Shown piece after piece: positions 1 through 9,529 of a DNA stretch of 64,000 nucleotides (position 1 is its first letter; the number at the start of each line of letters is the position of its first letter). Origin of the DNA: Halodesulfovibrio sp. (GTDB lineage Bacteria > Desulfobacterota > Desulfovibrionia > Desulfovibrionales > Desulfovibrionaceae). Position numbers and translations under genes: made by a program. The notes below the pieces were generated by a model. The model ran no database searches. It worked only from the letters and a program-made list of their open reading frames with translations, and was not told the DNA's origin. Location: the NCBI RefSeq assembly GCF_025210605.1, contig NZ_JAOARI010000018.1, forward strand, positions 124,001-188,000, written 5' to 3'.

Positions 1-454
1 CACGGGCAATAGCTACGCGCTGCTGCTGACCACCTGACAATTCGATAGGATACTTGCTTGCCTGATCGTTAATACCGACACGTTCAAGCAACTTCATGGC
101 AAGCTCTTCAGCTTGCGCCTTAGGCATGCTGCGCACTTTAATAGGTGCAAGTGTCACATTATCGAGAACGGTCAAATGCGGGTACAAGTTGAATTGCTGA
201 AAAACCATACCCACTTCTGTACGCAAATCGTTTACATTTACGTCATCAGCATGAATGGAATGTCCTTCCAGCAAAATTTCACCCTTCTGGATTTCTTCAA
301 GACGGTTGATACAACGAATAAAGGTTGATTTACCAGAGCCTGAAGGTCCACAAATAACAAGCACCTCACCTTGCTCGACCTTTTCGCTCACGTTTTTAAG
401 TACGTGAAAGTCGCCATACCATTTGTTAATATCCTTGATTTCAATCATCGCCAT
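1..454 (-). CDS. Polar amino-acid ABC transporter ATP-binding protein (GlnQ/HisP type), C-terminal part outside window
   Basis: The visible N-terminal ~150 residues couple ATP hydrolysis to uptake of an amino acid through a periplasmic-binding-protein ABC importer at the inner membrane. The Walker A motif GPSGSGKST is followed by the Q-loop (MVFQQFNLYPH) and the ABC signature LSGGQQQRVAIAR, where the window ends. Spacing and wording are typical of the GlnQ/HisP subfamily (about 245 aa in full). ATG codons at 454 and 448 are both possible; 454 is used because an AGGGTG-like ribosome site lies just upstream. The permease and binding protein are not in the window, so the substrate cannot be named. 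Confidence 0.93.
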   Translation of the reverse strand, partial: MAMIEIKDINKWYGDFHVLKNVSEKVEQGEVLVICGPSGSGKSTFIRCINRLEEIQKGEILLEGHSIHADDVNVNDLRTEVGMVFQQFNLYPHLTVLDNVTLAPIKVRSMPKAQAEELAMKLLERVGINDQASKYPIELSGGQQQRVAIAR

Positions 455-1036
455 GAAGAATACACCCTATGCCGAGTACTACAGTAGCACTCGTTTCCAT
501 TTTTGTTATTTAAAAAAAAGAAAAAAGAAGCGTTCAAAAGAGGAGTAAATTCTAATAGTGGAGATAAAATCTGGAGATTTTTTTTAAATTCTTAAAAAGT
601 AAAACCCCATACCCCCATCAACGCAAATTTCTCTAACCTCCCAATCTTATTACATGAGTATTTTATTTTTTGTCAACTCAACGCCAATTGTCGTAAAAAA
701 AGATGCTATCGTATTTAATTGCACGCACAAACATTTTATATTTACCATAATTATTATAGATAATTATAATTAAATTTCTTCATACTATATTTTTCTCTAC
801 CACGCCCGCAGCATACAATTTTAATTCACACCAAAACGACTTTTTACCCTCTAAAAAAGGGTTGTTTGCGACTTTTACTTTTTTGTAATTTTTATTTTGA
901 ACCTCAAAACACTACCACTATCTTAGCGGTTTATCAGCAACAAGATTGTCGACAATTACGCCGACAACCCTGTTTGTCATTACAATTTATGCTGTTATAA
1001 ATTACCGCGCAAAAAAAATTGTAAAAAAATAAAAAA
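455..1036. other. AT-rich intergenic region, no gene recognised
   Basis: About 580 bases, very AT-rich, with no convincing coding frame or RNA fold. It must carry the leader and promoter of the leftward ABC gene. The only ordered element seen is a 12-bp perfect palindrome at 945-956 (core TTGTCGACAA), followed by a partial repeat of its half-site (CCGACAAC) near 960-968. Confidence 0.6.
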
Positions 1037-1066
1037 AAATCCCCATTTCTTTCGAAACGGGGATTT
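1037..1066 (-). terminator. Rho-independent terminator of argD
   Basis: The arms AAATCCCC and GGGGATTT enclose a second short TTTC/GAAA stem. On the minus strand the hairpin is followed by a long T-rich run, as expected for the 3' end of argD. Confidence 0.85.
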
Positions 1067-1087
1067 ACATCTATGGAAAAGTTAGCG

Positions 1088-2293
1088 TTACTTCATTTTT
1101 TGAGAAAGAAGCTCTTCAAGTGCACTTGCGAATACATCAATATCATCTTTAGAAATGACGAGTGGCGGAACTAAGCGCAAAACACGCTCCTGAGTGAGAT
1201 TCAAAATAAACCCGCGCTCAACCAGAGCCTCCCAGATTTCCTTACCATTTTCTGTAAGCACAATGCCAATCATAAGCCCATGTCCTCGGACATCATCAAT
1301 TGTCCCCGGACATTTTTTTCCGATTTCCCGAAAAGCGTTCATCGCATATTCACCAAGATCACGCGCTTGGTCTGCAAGCTTTTCGTCCACCATTATGTCG
1401 ATAACTTTGGCTGCCACAGCAGAAAGCACTGCGCCTGCACCAAACGTTGTCGCATGGCTCCCCGGTTCAAAACCTTGAGCAACCTCCTCAGAACAAAGCA
1501 TCGCTCCCATTGGTAAACCGTTCGCCAATGCTTTTGCGCATGTCATGACATCCGGCTTCAAATCAAAGAGCTGGTGCGCCCAGAATTTGCCAGTACGGCA
1601 CAGTCCTGTCTGGATTTCATCCACCATAAACAGGATGTCCTTTTCACGACAAATGCGTTCAACGCCTTTTGCAAACTCTTCAGTCATCGGACGAATACCG
1701 CCCTCACCTTGAATAACCTCCACAAGTACACCTGCGGTAGATTCTGCAATCGCCTCTTCAAGAGCCGCTAAATCACCCCAAGGAACTTGCCGGAAGCCTT
1801 GCGGGATAGGGGCAAATCCGTCAGCAAATTTTGCCTGTCCTGTAGCAGCTACAGTGGCAAGTGTTCTACCATGAAACGCACCGCTAAAAGTGATGATTTC
1901 ACCTGCATCACGCCCTTTAACCCGCTGTGTATATCGTCGGCAAATTTTAATAGCAGCTTCGTTTGCTTCTGCACCGGAGTTACAGAAAAACGCTTTATCA
2001 AAATGACAGGTGGCAAGAATTTTTTCTGCAAGCTCGAGCTGTTCTTCCTGATAAAACAGGTTACTTACATGCACGAGCTTTCGCGCCTGCTCTGCCATCA
2101 CATCTGCAAGCTCCGGTCGACAATGCCCAATGTTGGTCACGGCGATTCCGGCTAACAAGTCGATATATTCTTTACCTTCAAAGTCATACAAACGAGCACC
2201 TTCGCCTCGCTCAATAGCAAGGGGATAACGCCCGTAAGTGCGGCATAAAAGCTTCTCTTCACGCTGTTTCAATGCATCAAAACTGGTACTCAT
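1088..2293 (-). CDS. argD: Acetylornithine / N-succinyldiaminopimelate aminotransferase
   Basis: This class-III PLP aminotransferase converts N-acetylglutamate 5-semialdehyde to N-acetylornithine in arginine synthesis; many family members also serve the lysine pathway. It is 401 aa, the usual length. Residues 105-109 (NSGAE) begin the cofactor phosphate site, VDEIQTGLCRTG is the conserved aspartate region, and K254 in TCAKALANG is the expected Schiff-base lysine. The GTG/TTG-free ATG start fits the family N-terminus. It lies 45 bases downstream of dut on the same strand, so the two are probably cotranscribed, and it ends at the terminator at 1037-1066. A related ornithine or succinylornithine aminotransferase cannot be fully excluded. 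Confidence 0.92.
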   Translation of the reverse strand: MSTSFDALKQREEKLLCRTYGRYPLAIERGEGARLYDFEGKEYIDLLAGIAVTNIGHCRPELADVMAEQARKLVHVSNLFYQEEQLELAEKILATCHFDKAFFCNSGAEANEAAIKICRRYTQRVKGRDAGEIITFSGAFHGRTLATVAATGQAKFADGFAPIPQGFRQVPWGDLAALEEAIAESTAGVLVEVIQGEGGIRPMTEEFAKGVERICREKDILFMVDEIQTGLCRTGKFWAHQLFDLKPDVMTCAKALANGLPMGAMLCSEEVAQGFEPGSHATTFGAGAVLSAVAAKVIDIMVDEKLADQARDLGEYAMNAFREIGKKCPGTIDDVRGHGLMIGIVLTENGKEIWEALVERGFILNLTQERVLRLVPPLVISKDDIDVFASALEELLSQKMK

Positions 2294-2338
2294 TCTAATT
2301 TCCGCTTTTTACCGCTCACTGCGGGTTACAGGTTGTTA

Positions 2339-2851
2339 CTACATGGTTCCGGTATGTCCAAAACCGCCTTCACCACGCTCAGTTTCTTCCAATGAATCCA
2401 CTACAGAAATTTGAGCACGGAAAAACGGTTGAAAAACAAGCTGTGCAACACGCTCACCGCGTTTAATCACACGCGTTTCACCAGAGGTGTTCAACAGGGA
2501 AATAAAAATTTCTCCACGATAATCAGGGTCAACAACACCGACACCTTGACTGACAGTGAGTCCCTTCTTAGTGCCAAGCCCGCTGCGTGAATAAATAAAT
2601 CCAGCTACAGCATTGCATTGCGGGTCAATCGCAATGCCTGCCGGAATAGGATACCGACCACCAGCTGGAATGGTAATTTCTTCCTCTTCAAAACAGGCAC
2701 GCAAATCCAGTCCCGCAGAATACGGGGTTGCATATGCAAGTCCGGATGCTCCGTCTTCCCCAGCACTATATAAATCAGCGGCTGAATTACGCAAAAAACG
2801 CACATTCAGCTGTAATGACATGGTATTAGATAACGAGTCGTGATTGCTCAC
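2339..2851 (-). CDS. dut: dUTP diphosphatase (trimeric dUTPase)
   Basis: Hydrolyses dUTP to dUMP and pyrophosphate, limiting uracil in DNA and supplying thymidylate synthesis. All five trimeric dUTPase motifs are present in order: YSAGLDLRA (I), RSGLG (II), GVGVVDPDYRGEI (III), RVAQLVF (IV) and the glycine-rich C-terminal arm GEGGFGHTG (V). The start chosen is a GTG at 2851 because a GGAG ribosome site sits 6 nt upstream; an earlier TTG (2863) and a later ATG (2821) are in frame but have no such site. At ~170 aa it is slightly longer than the usual ~150 because of an N-terminal extension and a Gly/Asp-rich insertion before motif I. Upstream partner of argD. Confidence 0.93.
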   Translation of the reverse strand: MSNHDSLSNTMSLQLNVRFLRNSAADLYSAGEDGASGLAYATPYSAGLDLRACFEEEEITIPAGGRYPIPAGIAIDPQCNAVAGFIYSRSGLGTKKGLTVSQGVGVVDPDYRGEIFISLLNTSGETRVIKRGERVAQLVFQPFFRAQISVVDSLEETERGEGGFGHTGTM

Positions 2852-3112
2852 AGAGTACTCCAAAAATTCTAAAGTTGGTCAAACAAACGCAATCAATATT
2901 CCAGACACGCTGGAGAGTAAAGAAGCGAAAGTACGTTTTCACTGTTCGAATTATAAGTACAGCACAGATTCCCTGTTACTAAAAATAATCCGGCAAGATA
3001 GCTATCTTCCCGTTCTTATTGAGCGCTGATTAATCATCAAAAACCCTGCGAAAAAAAACTACTCTGTGGCATAACAGTGCTTAAATGCTCTAATCTACGC
3101 AGGAGAAATTGC

Positions 3113-5692
3113 ATGCAGCCGTTAAAAATATTCAACGTAATTCCTAAGCTTCCTGAAGGTCTGGAAGATTTATGGAGACTCGCTTATAACTTCCGCTTTA
3201 CATGGTGCGGGCATACTGACGATGTATTTAAGCAGATAGATCAGCAACTGTGGTCAAAAACAAGCCATAACCCTTTGCTTTTTCTCCATCTTGTATCCCC
3301 AAAGCGCCTAGCCACCGTTGCAAAAGATCCTTTTTTTCAATCACGGCTCAAGCTCACTATAGATACGCTTAACGAATATTTCGAAGACCGCCCTGCACCT
3401 ATGATTGAGGGCGCATCACCGGAACACCCTGCAATTGCATATTTCAGTTTTGAATTCGGCATAGCCAGCTGTATGCCTATTTATTCCGGTGGATTGGGAA
3501 TACTTGCGGGCGATCATTTAAAATCTGCGTCCGATTTAAATATTCCGCTTGTTGGGATAGGTCTACTCTACAAGCACGGTTACTACCGTCAGTACCTCAC
3601 ACCGGATGGCTGGCAGCAGGAATCATATCCTGATCTAGACTTTGACCAAATCCCTATTCAGCCTATGGAAGATGAAAGCGGCAACCACATTCAAATAGAT
3701 ATTCCTCTGGGAACGCGAAGGCTTAAAGCGCAAATTTGGAAAGCCAATGTAGGGCGCGTTACTCTTCTATTAATGGATACAGAAATTGCTGAGAACCCGC
3801 CTGAGCTTCGTTCCATTACCGCAAGTCTGTACGGTGGTGATAAAGAAATGCGCCTCTGGCAGGAAATCCTGCTGGGTATCGGCGGAATGAAGGTACTAGA
3901 GGTATGCGGATATCACCCGCAAGTTATCCATATGAACGAAGGGCACTCCGCCTTTGCCGGAGTTGAGCGTATCCGAAGTTTCATGCGAAAAGGTCTTTCC
4001 TTTGAATCTGCTTCTGAAATTGTGGCATCAAGCTCCATCTTTACGACGCATACACCAGTGCCAGCTGGCAATGATCGGTTCAGCCCTGAACTTATGGAAC
4101 AATATTTTTCAGATTATGCGCGCGACCTTGGACTCGCATTCAAAGTATTTTTGTCATTCGGGCGCGAAAATCCTTTCGACGATCAAGAAGATTTCTGCAT
4201 GACCGTGCTGGCACTCAAGCTTTCCCGCTTCAATAACGGGGTATCTAAACTACACAAACACGTATCCCGCAGAATGTGGAAATCACTATGGCCGCTCTAC
4301 CCGCATGATGACATTCCCATTTCTGCCCTGACAAATGGTATTCATGCCGCAACGTGGACTGCTGATGACATGCGCGAAGTCTTTGACAGATACCTCGGTA
4401 ATAACTGGCGGGAAGACCCGGATTGCAAAACAATCTGGAGCCGTGCCGCGAATATTTCGGACGCTGAATTGTGGCGAACACATGAACGCCTGCGTGCACG
4501 ACTTGTAGATTTTGCTCGCGTGCGCTTACGTGAACAGCTACAGGCACACGGAGCACGGAAACAGGAAATCCAAAATGCCGATGAAATCCTCAACCCTCAA
4601 GCGTTAACCATCGGTTTTGCCAGACGTTTTGCAACGTACAAACGCGCAACGCTGATTATGCGTGAAAAAGACAAACTGCTGCGCCTGTTCAAAGATGCGG
4701 ATAGACCTATCCAGTTCGTATTTGCAGGCAAAGCCCACCCTGCGGACAGTGAAGGTAAAAAATTCATTAAGGAAATTGTATCAACTTGCCGCAGCCTTGA
4801 TTACCGCTTCCACATGGTTTTTCTGGAAGATTACGACATGGAAATTGCAAAACATATGCTTGCTGGTTGTGACATATGGTTAAACACACCACGCAGACCA
4901 TACGAAGCATGCGGAACCAGCGGCATGAAGGCTATTTTTAACGGTGCGCTTACATTCAGTACACTAGATGGCTGGTGGGATGAAGCATACTTGCCGGACA
5001 ACAGCATTGGTTGGGCAATCGGTAAAGGTGAAGAATACAACGACCCTGATTATCAGGACTATGTGGAACTTCGAACGCTGTTCAACGTGCTTGAATTTGA
5101 GATCATACCGGAATTTTATGATCGAGGACGCGGCGGACTTCCTCGTCAGTGGATTCGCCGCATGAAAAAAGCATTTACGACACTGGGACCGGAGTTCAAC
5201 TCACATCGTATGGTCATAGATTATGTCAACAAAGCGTACAAACCGGCATACGATAATTATATCAAGCTCTCACGCTACGATTTTCAACCAGCACGTGAGC
5301 TTGCAGACTGGCGTACAGACATTATGACCAAATGGAGCGGCGTGAACCTCCGCAACGCTCATGTTCAAATCAAAGAAGAAACATTTGTGGGAGAATCAAT
5401 TCTCATCAGCGTTGATGTCAAACTTAACGGCATCCACCGTGACAGCATTCTTACCGAAGCATATTTTGGGCAAGTACAACAAAATGGAGAATTTGCCTCC
5501 CGCAATATTAAAAGGCTTACCCCTGTGGGGGATACTGACGCAGATGGCTGGCAACATTTTGAAGGTGAAGTTACACCTTCAAAACCAGGACGGTTCGGAT
5601 ACACAATTCGTGTCATTCCTACCCACCCTCTTCTTATTGACCCTCGCTCACTTGGGCTTATCCGCTGGGCTGTACCGCAAGAAATGCTCTAG
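3113..5692 (+). CDS. glgP: Alpha-glucan (glycogen/maltodextrin) phosphorylase
   Basis: Releases glucose-1-phosphate from alpha-1,4-glucans with PLP. At 859 aa it belongs to the bacterial/archaeal alpha-glucan phosphorylase branch, which carries an N-terminal DUF3417-like domain (~residues 5-115, starting MQPLKIFNVIPKLPEGLEDL), rather than the muscle-type branch. The core has YSGGLGILAGDHLKSASDL, HMNEGHSA and the PLP-lysine segment EACGTSGMKAIFNG (K606). The last ~120 residues form a beta-rich tail typical of this subfamily. The ATG at 3113 is chosen because AGGAGA lies 6 nt upstream; an in-frame ATG at 3077 has none. It appears monocistronic, with a terminator at 5742-5775. No glycogen synthase or branching enzyme is nearby. 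Confidence 0.92.
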   Translation: MQPLKIFNVIPKLPEGLEDLWRLAYNFRFTWCGHTDDVFKQIDQQLWSKTSHNPLLFLHLVSPKRLATVAKDPFFQSRLKLTIDTLNEYFEDRPAPMIEGASPEHPAIAYFSFEFGIASCMPIYSGGLGILAGDHLKSASDLNIPLVGIGLLYKHGYYRQYLTPDGWQQESYPDLDFDQIPIQPMEDESGNHIQIDIPLGTRRLKAQIWKANVGRVTLLLMDTEIAENPPELRSITASLYGGDKEMRLWQEILLGIGGMKVLEVCGYHPQVIHMNEGHSAFAGVERIRSFMRKGLSFESASEIVASSSIFTTHTPVPAGNDRFSPELMEQYFSDYARDLGLAFKVFLSFGRENPFDDQEDFCMTVLALKLSRFNNGVSKLHKHVSRRMWKSLWPLYPHDDIPISALTNGIHAATWTADDMREVFDRYLGNNWREDPDCKTIWSRAANISDAELWRTHERLRARLVDFARVRLREQLQAHGARKQEIQNADEILNPQALTIGFARRFATYKRATLIMREKDKLLRLFKDADRPIQFVFAGKAHPADSEGKKFIKEIVSTCRSLDYRFHMVFLEDYDMEIAKHMLAGCDIWLNTPRRPYEACGTSGMKAIFNGALTFSTLDGWWDEAYLPDNSIGWAIGKGEEYNDPDYQDYVELRTLFNVLEFEIIPEFYDRGRGGLPRQWIRRMKKAFTTLGPEFNSHRMVIDYVNKAYKPAYDNYIKLSRYDFQPARELADWRTDIMTKWSGVNLRNAHVQIKEETFVGESILISVDVKLNGIHRDSILTEAYFGQVQQNGEFASRNIKRLTPVGDTDADGWQHFEGEVTPSKPGRFGYTIRVIPTHPLLIDPRSLGLIRWAVPQEML

Positions 5693-5741
5693 AGTAGCCA
5701 TCAGCAACACAGATTTTTCACCCCAACGTAACATTATATAT

Positions 5742-5775
5742 AAGGGCGAAGAAGCACCATTGCCTCTTCGCCCTT
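5742..5775 (+). terminator. Terminator of the alpha-glucan phosphorylase gene
   Basis: The 11-bp arms AAGGGCGAAGA and TCTTCGCCCTT close a loop of about a dozen bases and end in a short T-rich tract. Confidence 0.8.
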
Positions 5776-5839
5776 TCTAAAAGTGTTGCTAAACTGAAGC
5801 CAATGGTCTATTGGACGCACATTCCCATAGGAGGCTTCT

Positions 5840-7189
5840 GTGTCAGAACTATCCAACATTGCTATCATAGGCGGCGGTCTTGCAGGCTGCGAGTGTGCAC
5901 GCAAACTTTCCCGTGCCGGAGTCGCCGTTACCATATTTGAAATGAAACCGGAGCATTATTCTCCGGCACACACCTACGAAGGACTTGCAGAACTTGTTTG
6001 TTCCAACTCCTTCCGCTCCGACCAGCCAGAGGCTGCGGTAGGCGTTCTTAAACAAGAAATGCGTGAACTCGACAGCCTTGTGCTGGAAGCCGCAGAGGCT
6101 ACACGTGTTCCTGCCGGTAAAGCATTAGCGGTTAACCGTGAGTTGTTCAGCGATTACATTACGAGAATCATCACCGAGGATGAAAACATCACCCTCGTGC
6201 ATAAAGAAATCACATCGCTGGATGCTGAAGAGCTTAAAGACTTTGACGCTGTTGTACTTGCAGCAGGTCCGCTTGCAAGTGAAGCTCTCAGTGATTCTCT
6301 CGCAGCTACCATCGATACAACGCATCTATATTTTTATGACGCAATTGCTCCGATTATTGCTGCTGATTCCGTTAACATGGATATTGCATTCTGGGGCTCT
6401 CGCTATAATCCAGACGACAAAGACTACCTGAACTGCGCATTGAACGAGGAAGAGTACCACGCTCTGCGCGAGGCTCTTATCAGCGGAGAAAAAGCACCTA
6501 CAAAAGATTTTGAAAAAGAAATCCATTTTGAAGGCTGCATGCCTATTGAAGCACTTGCTGAACGCGGAGAAATGACTCTTGCGTTCGGTTCCTTCAAACC
6601 TGTTGGTTTCAACGACCCGCGTACCGGAGAACGTCCGTTTGCTTTGGTGCAGTTGCGTACAGAGAATTTAAACAAATCTATGTTTAACCTTGTAGGCTGC
6701 CAGACCAAACTCAAATACAAAGAGCAGGATAGAATTTTCCGCATGATTCCGGGTCTGGAAAATGCAGAATTCGTTCGTTACGGCAGTGTCCACCGTAACA
6801 CATACGTTAATGCACCAAAGACGCTGAATACCGAACTGGCATTAAACAACCGCCCTAATGTCTATCTTGCTGGTCAAATTACCGGTGTTGAGGGCTATGT
6901 TGAATCCGCTGCTTCCGGTCTCTGGCTTGGTATTGTGCTGGCTGCTAAAGCCAAAAAACTTGCCATCGCTGAGCCTCCGGCAGAAACATGCCTTGGCGGC
7001 TTGCTTTCTCATCTTCGTACAGAGCAAAAGAACTTTCAGCCTGCAAACGTCCAGTTCGGTCTCACTCCTGAACTGAACAGAAAAGCACGCAAAAAAGAAC
7101 GAAAGCTGCTGTATGCACAACGTGCACGCGAACGCTTTACAGCATGGATTACAGAACAAGAAGAAGCTTTAAACGACTGCTGCTTATAA
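5840..7189 (+). CDS. trmFO: Methylenetetrahydrofolate-tRNA-(uracil-5-)-methyltransferase TrmFO
   Basis: Folate- and FAD-dependent enzyme that makes 5-methyluridine at position 54 in the tRNA T-loop. The N-terminal dinucleotide-binding motif IIGGGLAGCECARKL is followed by the family signature around ELVCSNSFRSD, and the C-terminal half has the second FAD-contact segment AGQITGVEGYVESAASG. At 449 aa it matches the family length. Translation starts at a GTG preceded by AGGAGG at 7-nt spacing. It is closely related in sequence to GidA/MnmG, but that protein is ~620 aa and lacks these segments. It is a single-gene unit ended by the hairpin at 7195-7224. Confidence 0.95.
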   Translation: MSELSNIAIIGGGLAGCECARKLSRAGVAVTIFEMKPEHYSPAHTYEGLAELVCSNSFRSDQPEAAVGVLKQEMRELDSLVLEAAEATRVPAGKALAVNRELFSDYITRIITEDENITLVHKEITSLDAEELKDFDAVVLAAGPLASEALSDSLAATIDTTHLYFYDAIAPIIAADSVNMDIAFWGSRYNPDDKDYLNCALNEEEYHALREALISGEKAPTKDFEKEIHFEGCMPIEALAERGEMTLAFGSFKPVGFNDPRTGERPFALVQLRTENLNKSMFNLVGCQTKLKYKEQDRIFRMIPGLENAEFVRYGSVHRNTYVNAPKTLNTELALNNRPNVYLAGQITGVEGYVESAASGLWLGIVLAAKAKKLAIAEPPAETCLGGLLSHLRTEQKNFQPANVQFGLTPELNRKARKKERKLLYAQRARERFTAWITEQEEALNDCCL

Positions 7190-7194
7190 CTATA

Positions 7195-7224
7195 AAACGC
7201 GCTCCATTACGGAGCGCGTTTTTT
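7195..7224 (+). terminator. Terminator of trmFO
   Basis: Perfect 11-bp stem AAACGCGCTCC / GGAGCGCGTTT with a five-base loop and a run of T. Confidence 0.9.
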
Positions 7225-7256
7225 GTATATGCTCTTTATCTACAAGCTACCATTGG

Positions 7257-7283
7257 CAAAACACCGCCAGACAAGGTGTTTTG
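7257..7283 (-). terminator. Possible weak terminator of the GH13-like lipoprotein gene
   Basis: A 9-bp perfect stem CAAAACACC / GGTGTTTTG lies 30 bases beyond the stop codon of the leftward lipoprotein gene. On the minus strand the T-run is poor, so this could be a transcript-stabilising hairpin instead. Confidence 0.4.
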
Positions 7284-7312
7284 ATTAGCAGCCAAAACAC
7301 GTTGCGAGTAGC

Positions 7313-9475
7313 CTACTTTATTGGACGTACAACATACGTTCGCCCTGTGCGTGGAGGAATAGACACTGAAAAAACTTTTTTTACAGCATGCAATTTTTCT
7401 CCTGTCAGCACTTCTTCAAGCACAACCTTTCCATTTGTAACTTTCTTCAACAAAGAAAAATCTTCCTTCATTGGCTTATCGGAAAAGTTAAATATATTCA
7501 CTGCCGCAGTCGCATTCAAACTATTTTTCTGCGGCAATTGAAACACCTGAATCAGCAATCCGTTATGTTGTGTTCGCGGCAGTTGAACGAGCGTCGCTTG
7601 TGGCATTCCCATAGCATTTCGAACGTTAATGATGCGACGCATAGAGCCTGCAAACGACTCTTCCATCCGCACATCAACATCCAATTTACCGAACACGGTA
7701 GATGCTTTTGGTAACCCAATTTCTGTAAGGATATTACCACCAGCACGCGACGTCACATCATATGCGCCAGCTACGTTTTGGCGCAATGCATCATGTTCTG
7801 TGGAATACTCCAACAGTCCGGCAGATAACGGCAGCACGCCGAGTAATTCATCCGCTGAAAGCATAAACAGCCCCGGCTGCATAGCTTGAAAATGCCCTAA
7901 CAAGCTCAAACCGTTGCTTACAGACTGCTTCTGCTCTTTCGTCAAATACCGGAAATCTCGAATGCCCTGCACGGTTGCAACAAATGCTGCTGGCGTCAGA
8001 TACAATTGTTTTCCATGGAAAAAGACATCGCCACCATTCTGAGAAATTTTCTGGCGGACAGTTTCAAAGTACTGTTCCCGAATTGCCCTGTTTCGTTCAT
8101 GCCCGGGATGGAACATAAACGGAAAGGAAAAATCAATGTATGACTCCGGCTGGATTCTATTGATAAAGCGCTTTTGGTCAAAGCCCATTTGAAGGATACT
8201 ATAAAGGCTTTGATCTAACAACGTCGCATCGCCTGTTGCATACGCATACTGGGCAGCCGTTGCCACAGCATGATTCATTATGAAATCAACACCTTTTTCA
8301 GACGCGGCTTTCAAATCAGGAAGCGGCAAATTGTCTTCAAGGAATGTCCAGCCGCCATATCGTCGCACTTCCTGCGCGATATCGCGTGCAGCTTGTACTG
8401 CGGTGTCTCCGATGGCAAATCCAGAACGTTCTGCATTCGGATACGATGGTTCAAGCCCATACAAAGGAGAAACACTGACGCTTGTCACGGCGGCATGCAG
8501 CATTCCAATCTCTTGTATAAGAGAACCGGAAATTAAACGCCGTGCCGCCTTGGATGGGTCATTCCAGTTCAGCAGCGGACGCGCTTCTGAACCATATCCA
8601 AGAAAAACAAAACGGCGACCATTTCCATCCAGCCCTTGCACGACACCTGTTGCATACCAGTGCAAAGGCGTAAGTGGAATAACTGCCGCTTCGCGCACAA
8701 GCGGAGGAGGAAGAATGCGGGCACGGCGCAGCTTATCCAGCGAAATATCATCAACACGAACCGCACGGGTACGTGCAGTAATCTCTGGCAGAGCCTCCCA
8801 CAACTCGCGGGGAACCTCCACCATACAATATAAGCCTTTGTATGATTCAATGCCGCGAGTGCTTAAAAAGTAGTCTGCCCCCCGTCCTGTTGCAAAAGGA
8901 ACTGAGGTATCGCCTACTATCATCCCCTGTTGATTTGCTTTTCGTACGAACATATCAAAGCCAGCTTCATCACCAAATCCTTTTGAAAAAAGATAGCTGA
9001 CAGTATCATCACCAAGCTGGCGCTGTTCGGACGGGTTACCCCAAATAGCACCACTCTCTCGCATTGATTTGATATGCACACCGCGCACACCCAATGTTTT
9101 CATGGTGGATAAAAATGTATTCCTCTGCAATGCTGACAGCACAGTGGCAGAACTTGGCGCAATTGTACGGGTTGCATCCAGTGTTATCCACACCGGAGCA
9201 AGGTTAAGCATCAATTCGACACGCGGCTTTTCATATGGACCAAGCCAAAAAAGATTAGTGCCGGATACAACTGAAGTTAATTCTTTTGAAGCACTCAGCA
9301 TGGCTTGCTTTTCAAGCCACTGCACATACCCCGGATTAGCCCTGCCCATTGTTTCAGCTTCCAAAGACAGCCCTGTAGAAGCTGCTGAACGGGTTTCTTT
9401 TTGAGCAGAACACCCACCCAACATAGTCATAAGCAGCGCAACAATCAGCAACAAATTGTATTTTTTTATTCTCAC
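7313..9475 (-). CDS. Outer-membrane or periplasmic lipoprotein with a decayed GH13 (trehalose-synthase-like) domain
   Basis: A type-II signal peptide (MRIKKYNLLLIVALL..., lipobox LGGC) predicts a lipoprotein of 720 aa before processing. The body follows the layout of GH13 glucosyltransferases of the trehalose-synthase group: a GFGDEAGFDMFVRKANQQGM segment where 'fGdeaDFrrLveeAHkrGi' is usual, then LLNWNDPSKAA where 'LNyDNPaV' is usual, then a beta-sandwich-like C-terminal domain. The catalytic positions look lost. The nucleophile segment 'gfRlDA' reads YGLEPS, the acid/base segment 'lLaEaN' reads TFLEDN, and the 'NHD' segment appears as RIQPE. This alignment is from memory. The start is a GTG at 9475 with GGAGAG 5 nt upstream; a longer reading frame begins at 9529. 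Function unknown; a carbohydrate-binding or structural role in the envelope is an inference. Confidence 0.75.
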   Translation of the reverse strand: MRIKKYNLLLIVALLMTMLGGCSAQKETRSAASTGLSLEAETMGRANPGYVQWLEKQAMLSASKELTSVVSGTNLFWLGPYEKPRVELMLNLAPVWITLDATRTIAPSSATVLSALQRNTFLSTMKTLGVRGVHIKSMRESGAIWGNPSEQRQLGDDTVSYLFSKGFGDEAGFDMFVRKANQQGMIVGDTSVPFATGRGADYFLSTRGIESYKGLYCMVEVPRELWEALPEITARTRAVRVDDISLDKLRRARILPPPLVREAAVIPLTPLHWYATGVVQGLDGNGRRFVFLGYGSEARPLLNWNDPSKAARRLISGSLIQEIGMLHAAVTSVSVSPLYGLEPSYPNAERSGFAIGDTAVQAARDIAQEVRRYGGWTFLEDNLPLPDLKAASEKGVDFIMNHAVATAAQYAYATGDATLLDQSLYSILQMGFDQKRFINRIQPESYIDFSFPFMFHPGHERNRAIREQYFETVRQKISQNGGDVFFHGKQLYLTPAAFVATVQGIRDFRYLTKEQKQSVSNGLSLLGHFQAMQPGLFMLSADELLGVLPLSAGLLEYSTEHDALRQNVAGAYDVTSRAGGNILTEIGLPKASTVFGKLDVDVRMEESFAGSMRRIINVRNAMGMPQATLVQLPRTQHNGLLIQVFQLPQKNSLNATAAVNIFNFSDKPMKEDFSLLKKVTNGKVVLEEVLTGEKLHAVKKVFSVSIPPRTGRTYVVRPIK

Positions 9476-9529
9476 AACTCTCTCCGCAATAAGCCATATA
9501 TTCGCGACACAGCCATATGCGTAACGCAT

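Noticed and set aside
2844..3029. Forward 61-codon frame upstream of glgP
   Set aside because: No ribosome site, and it overlaps the dut start region on the other strand.
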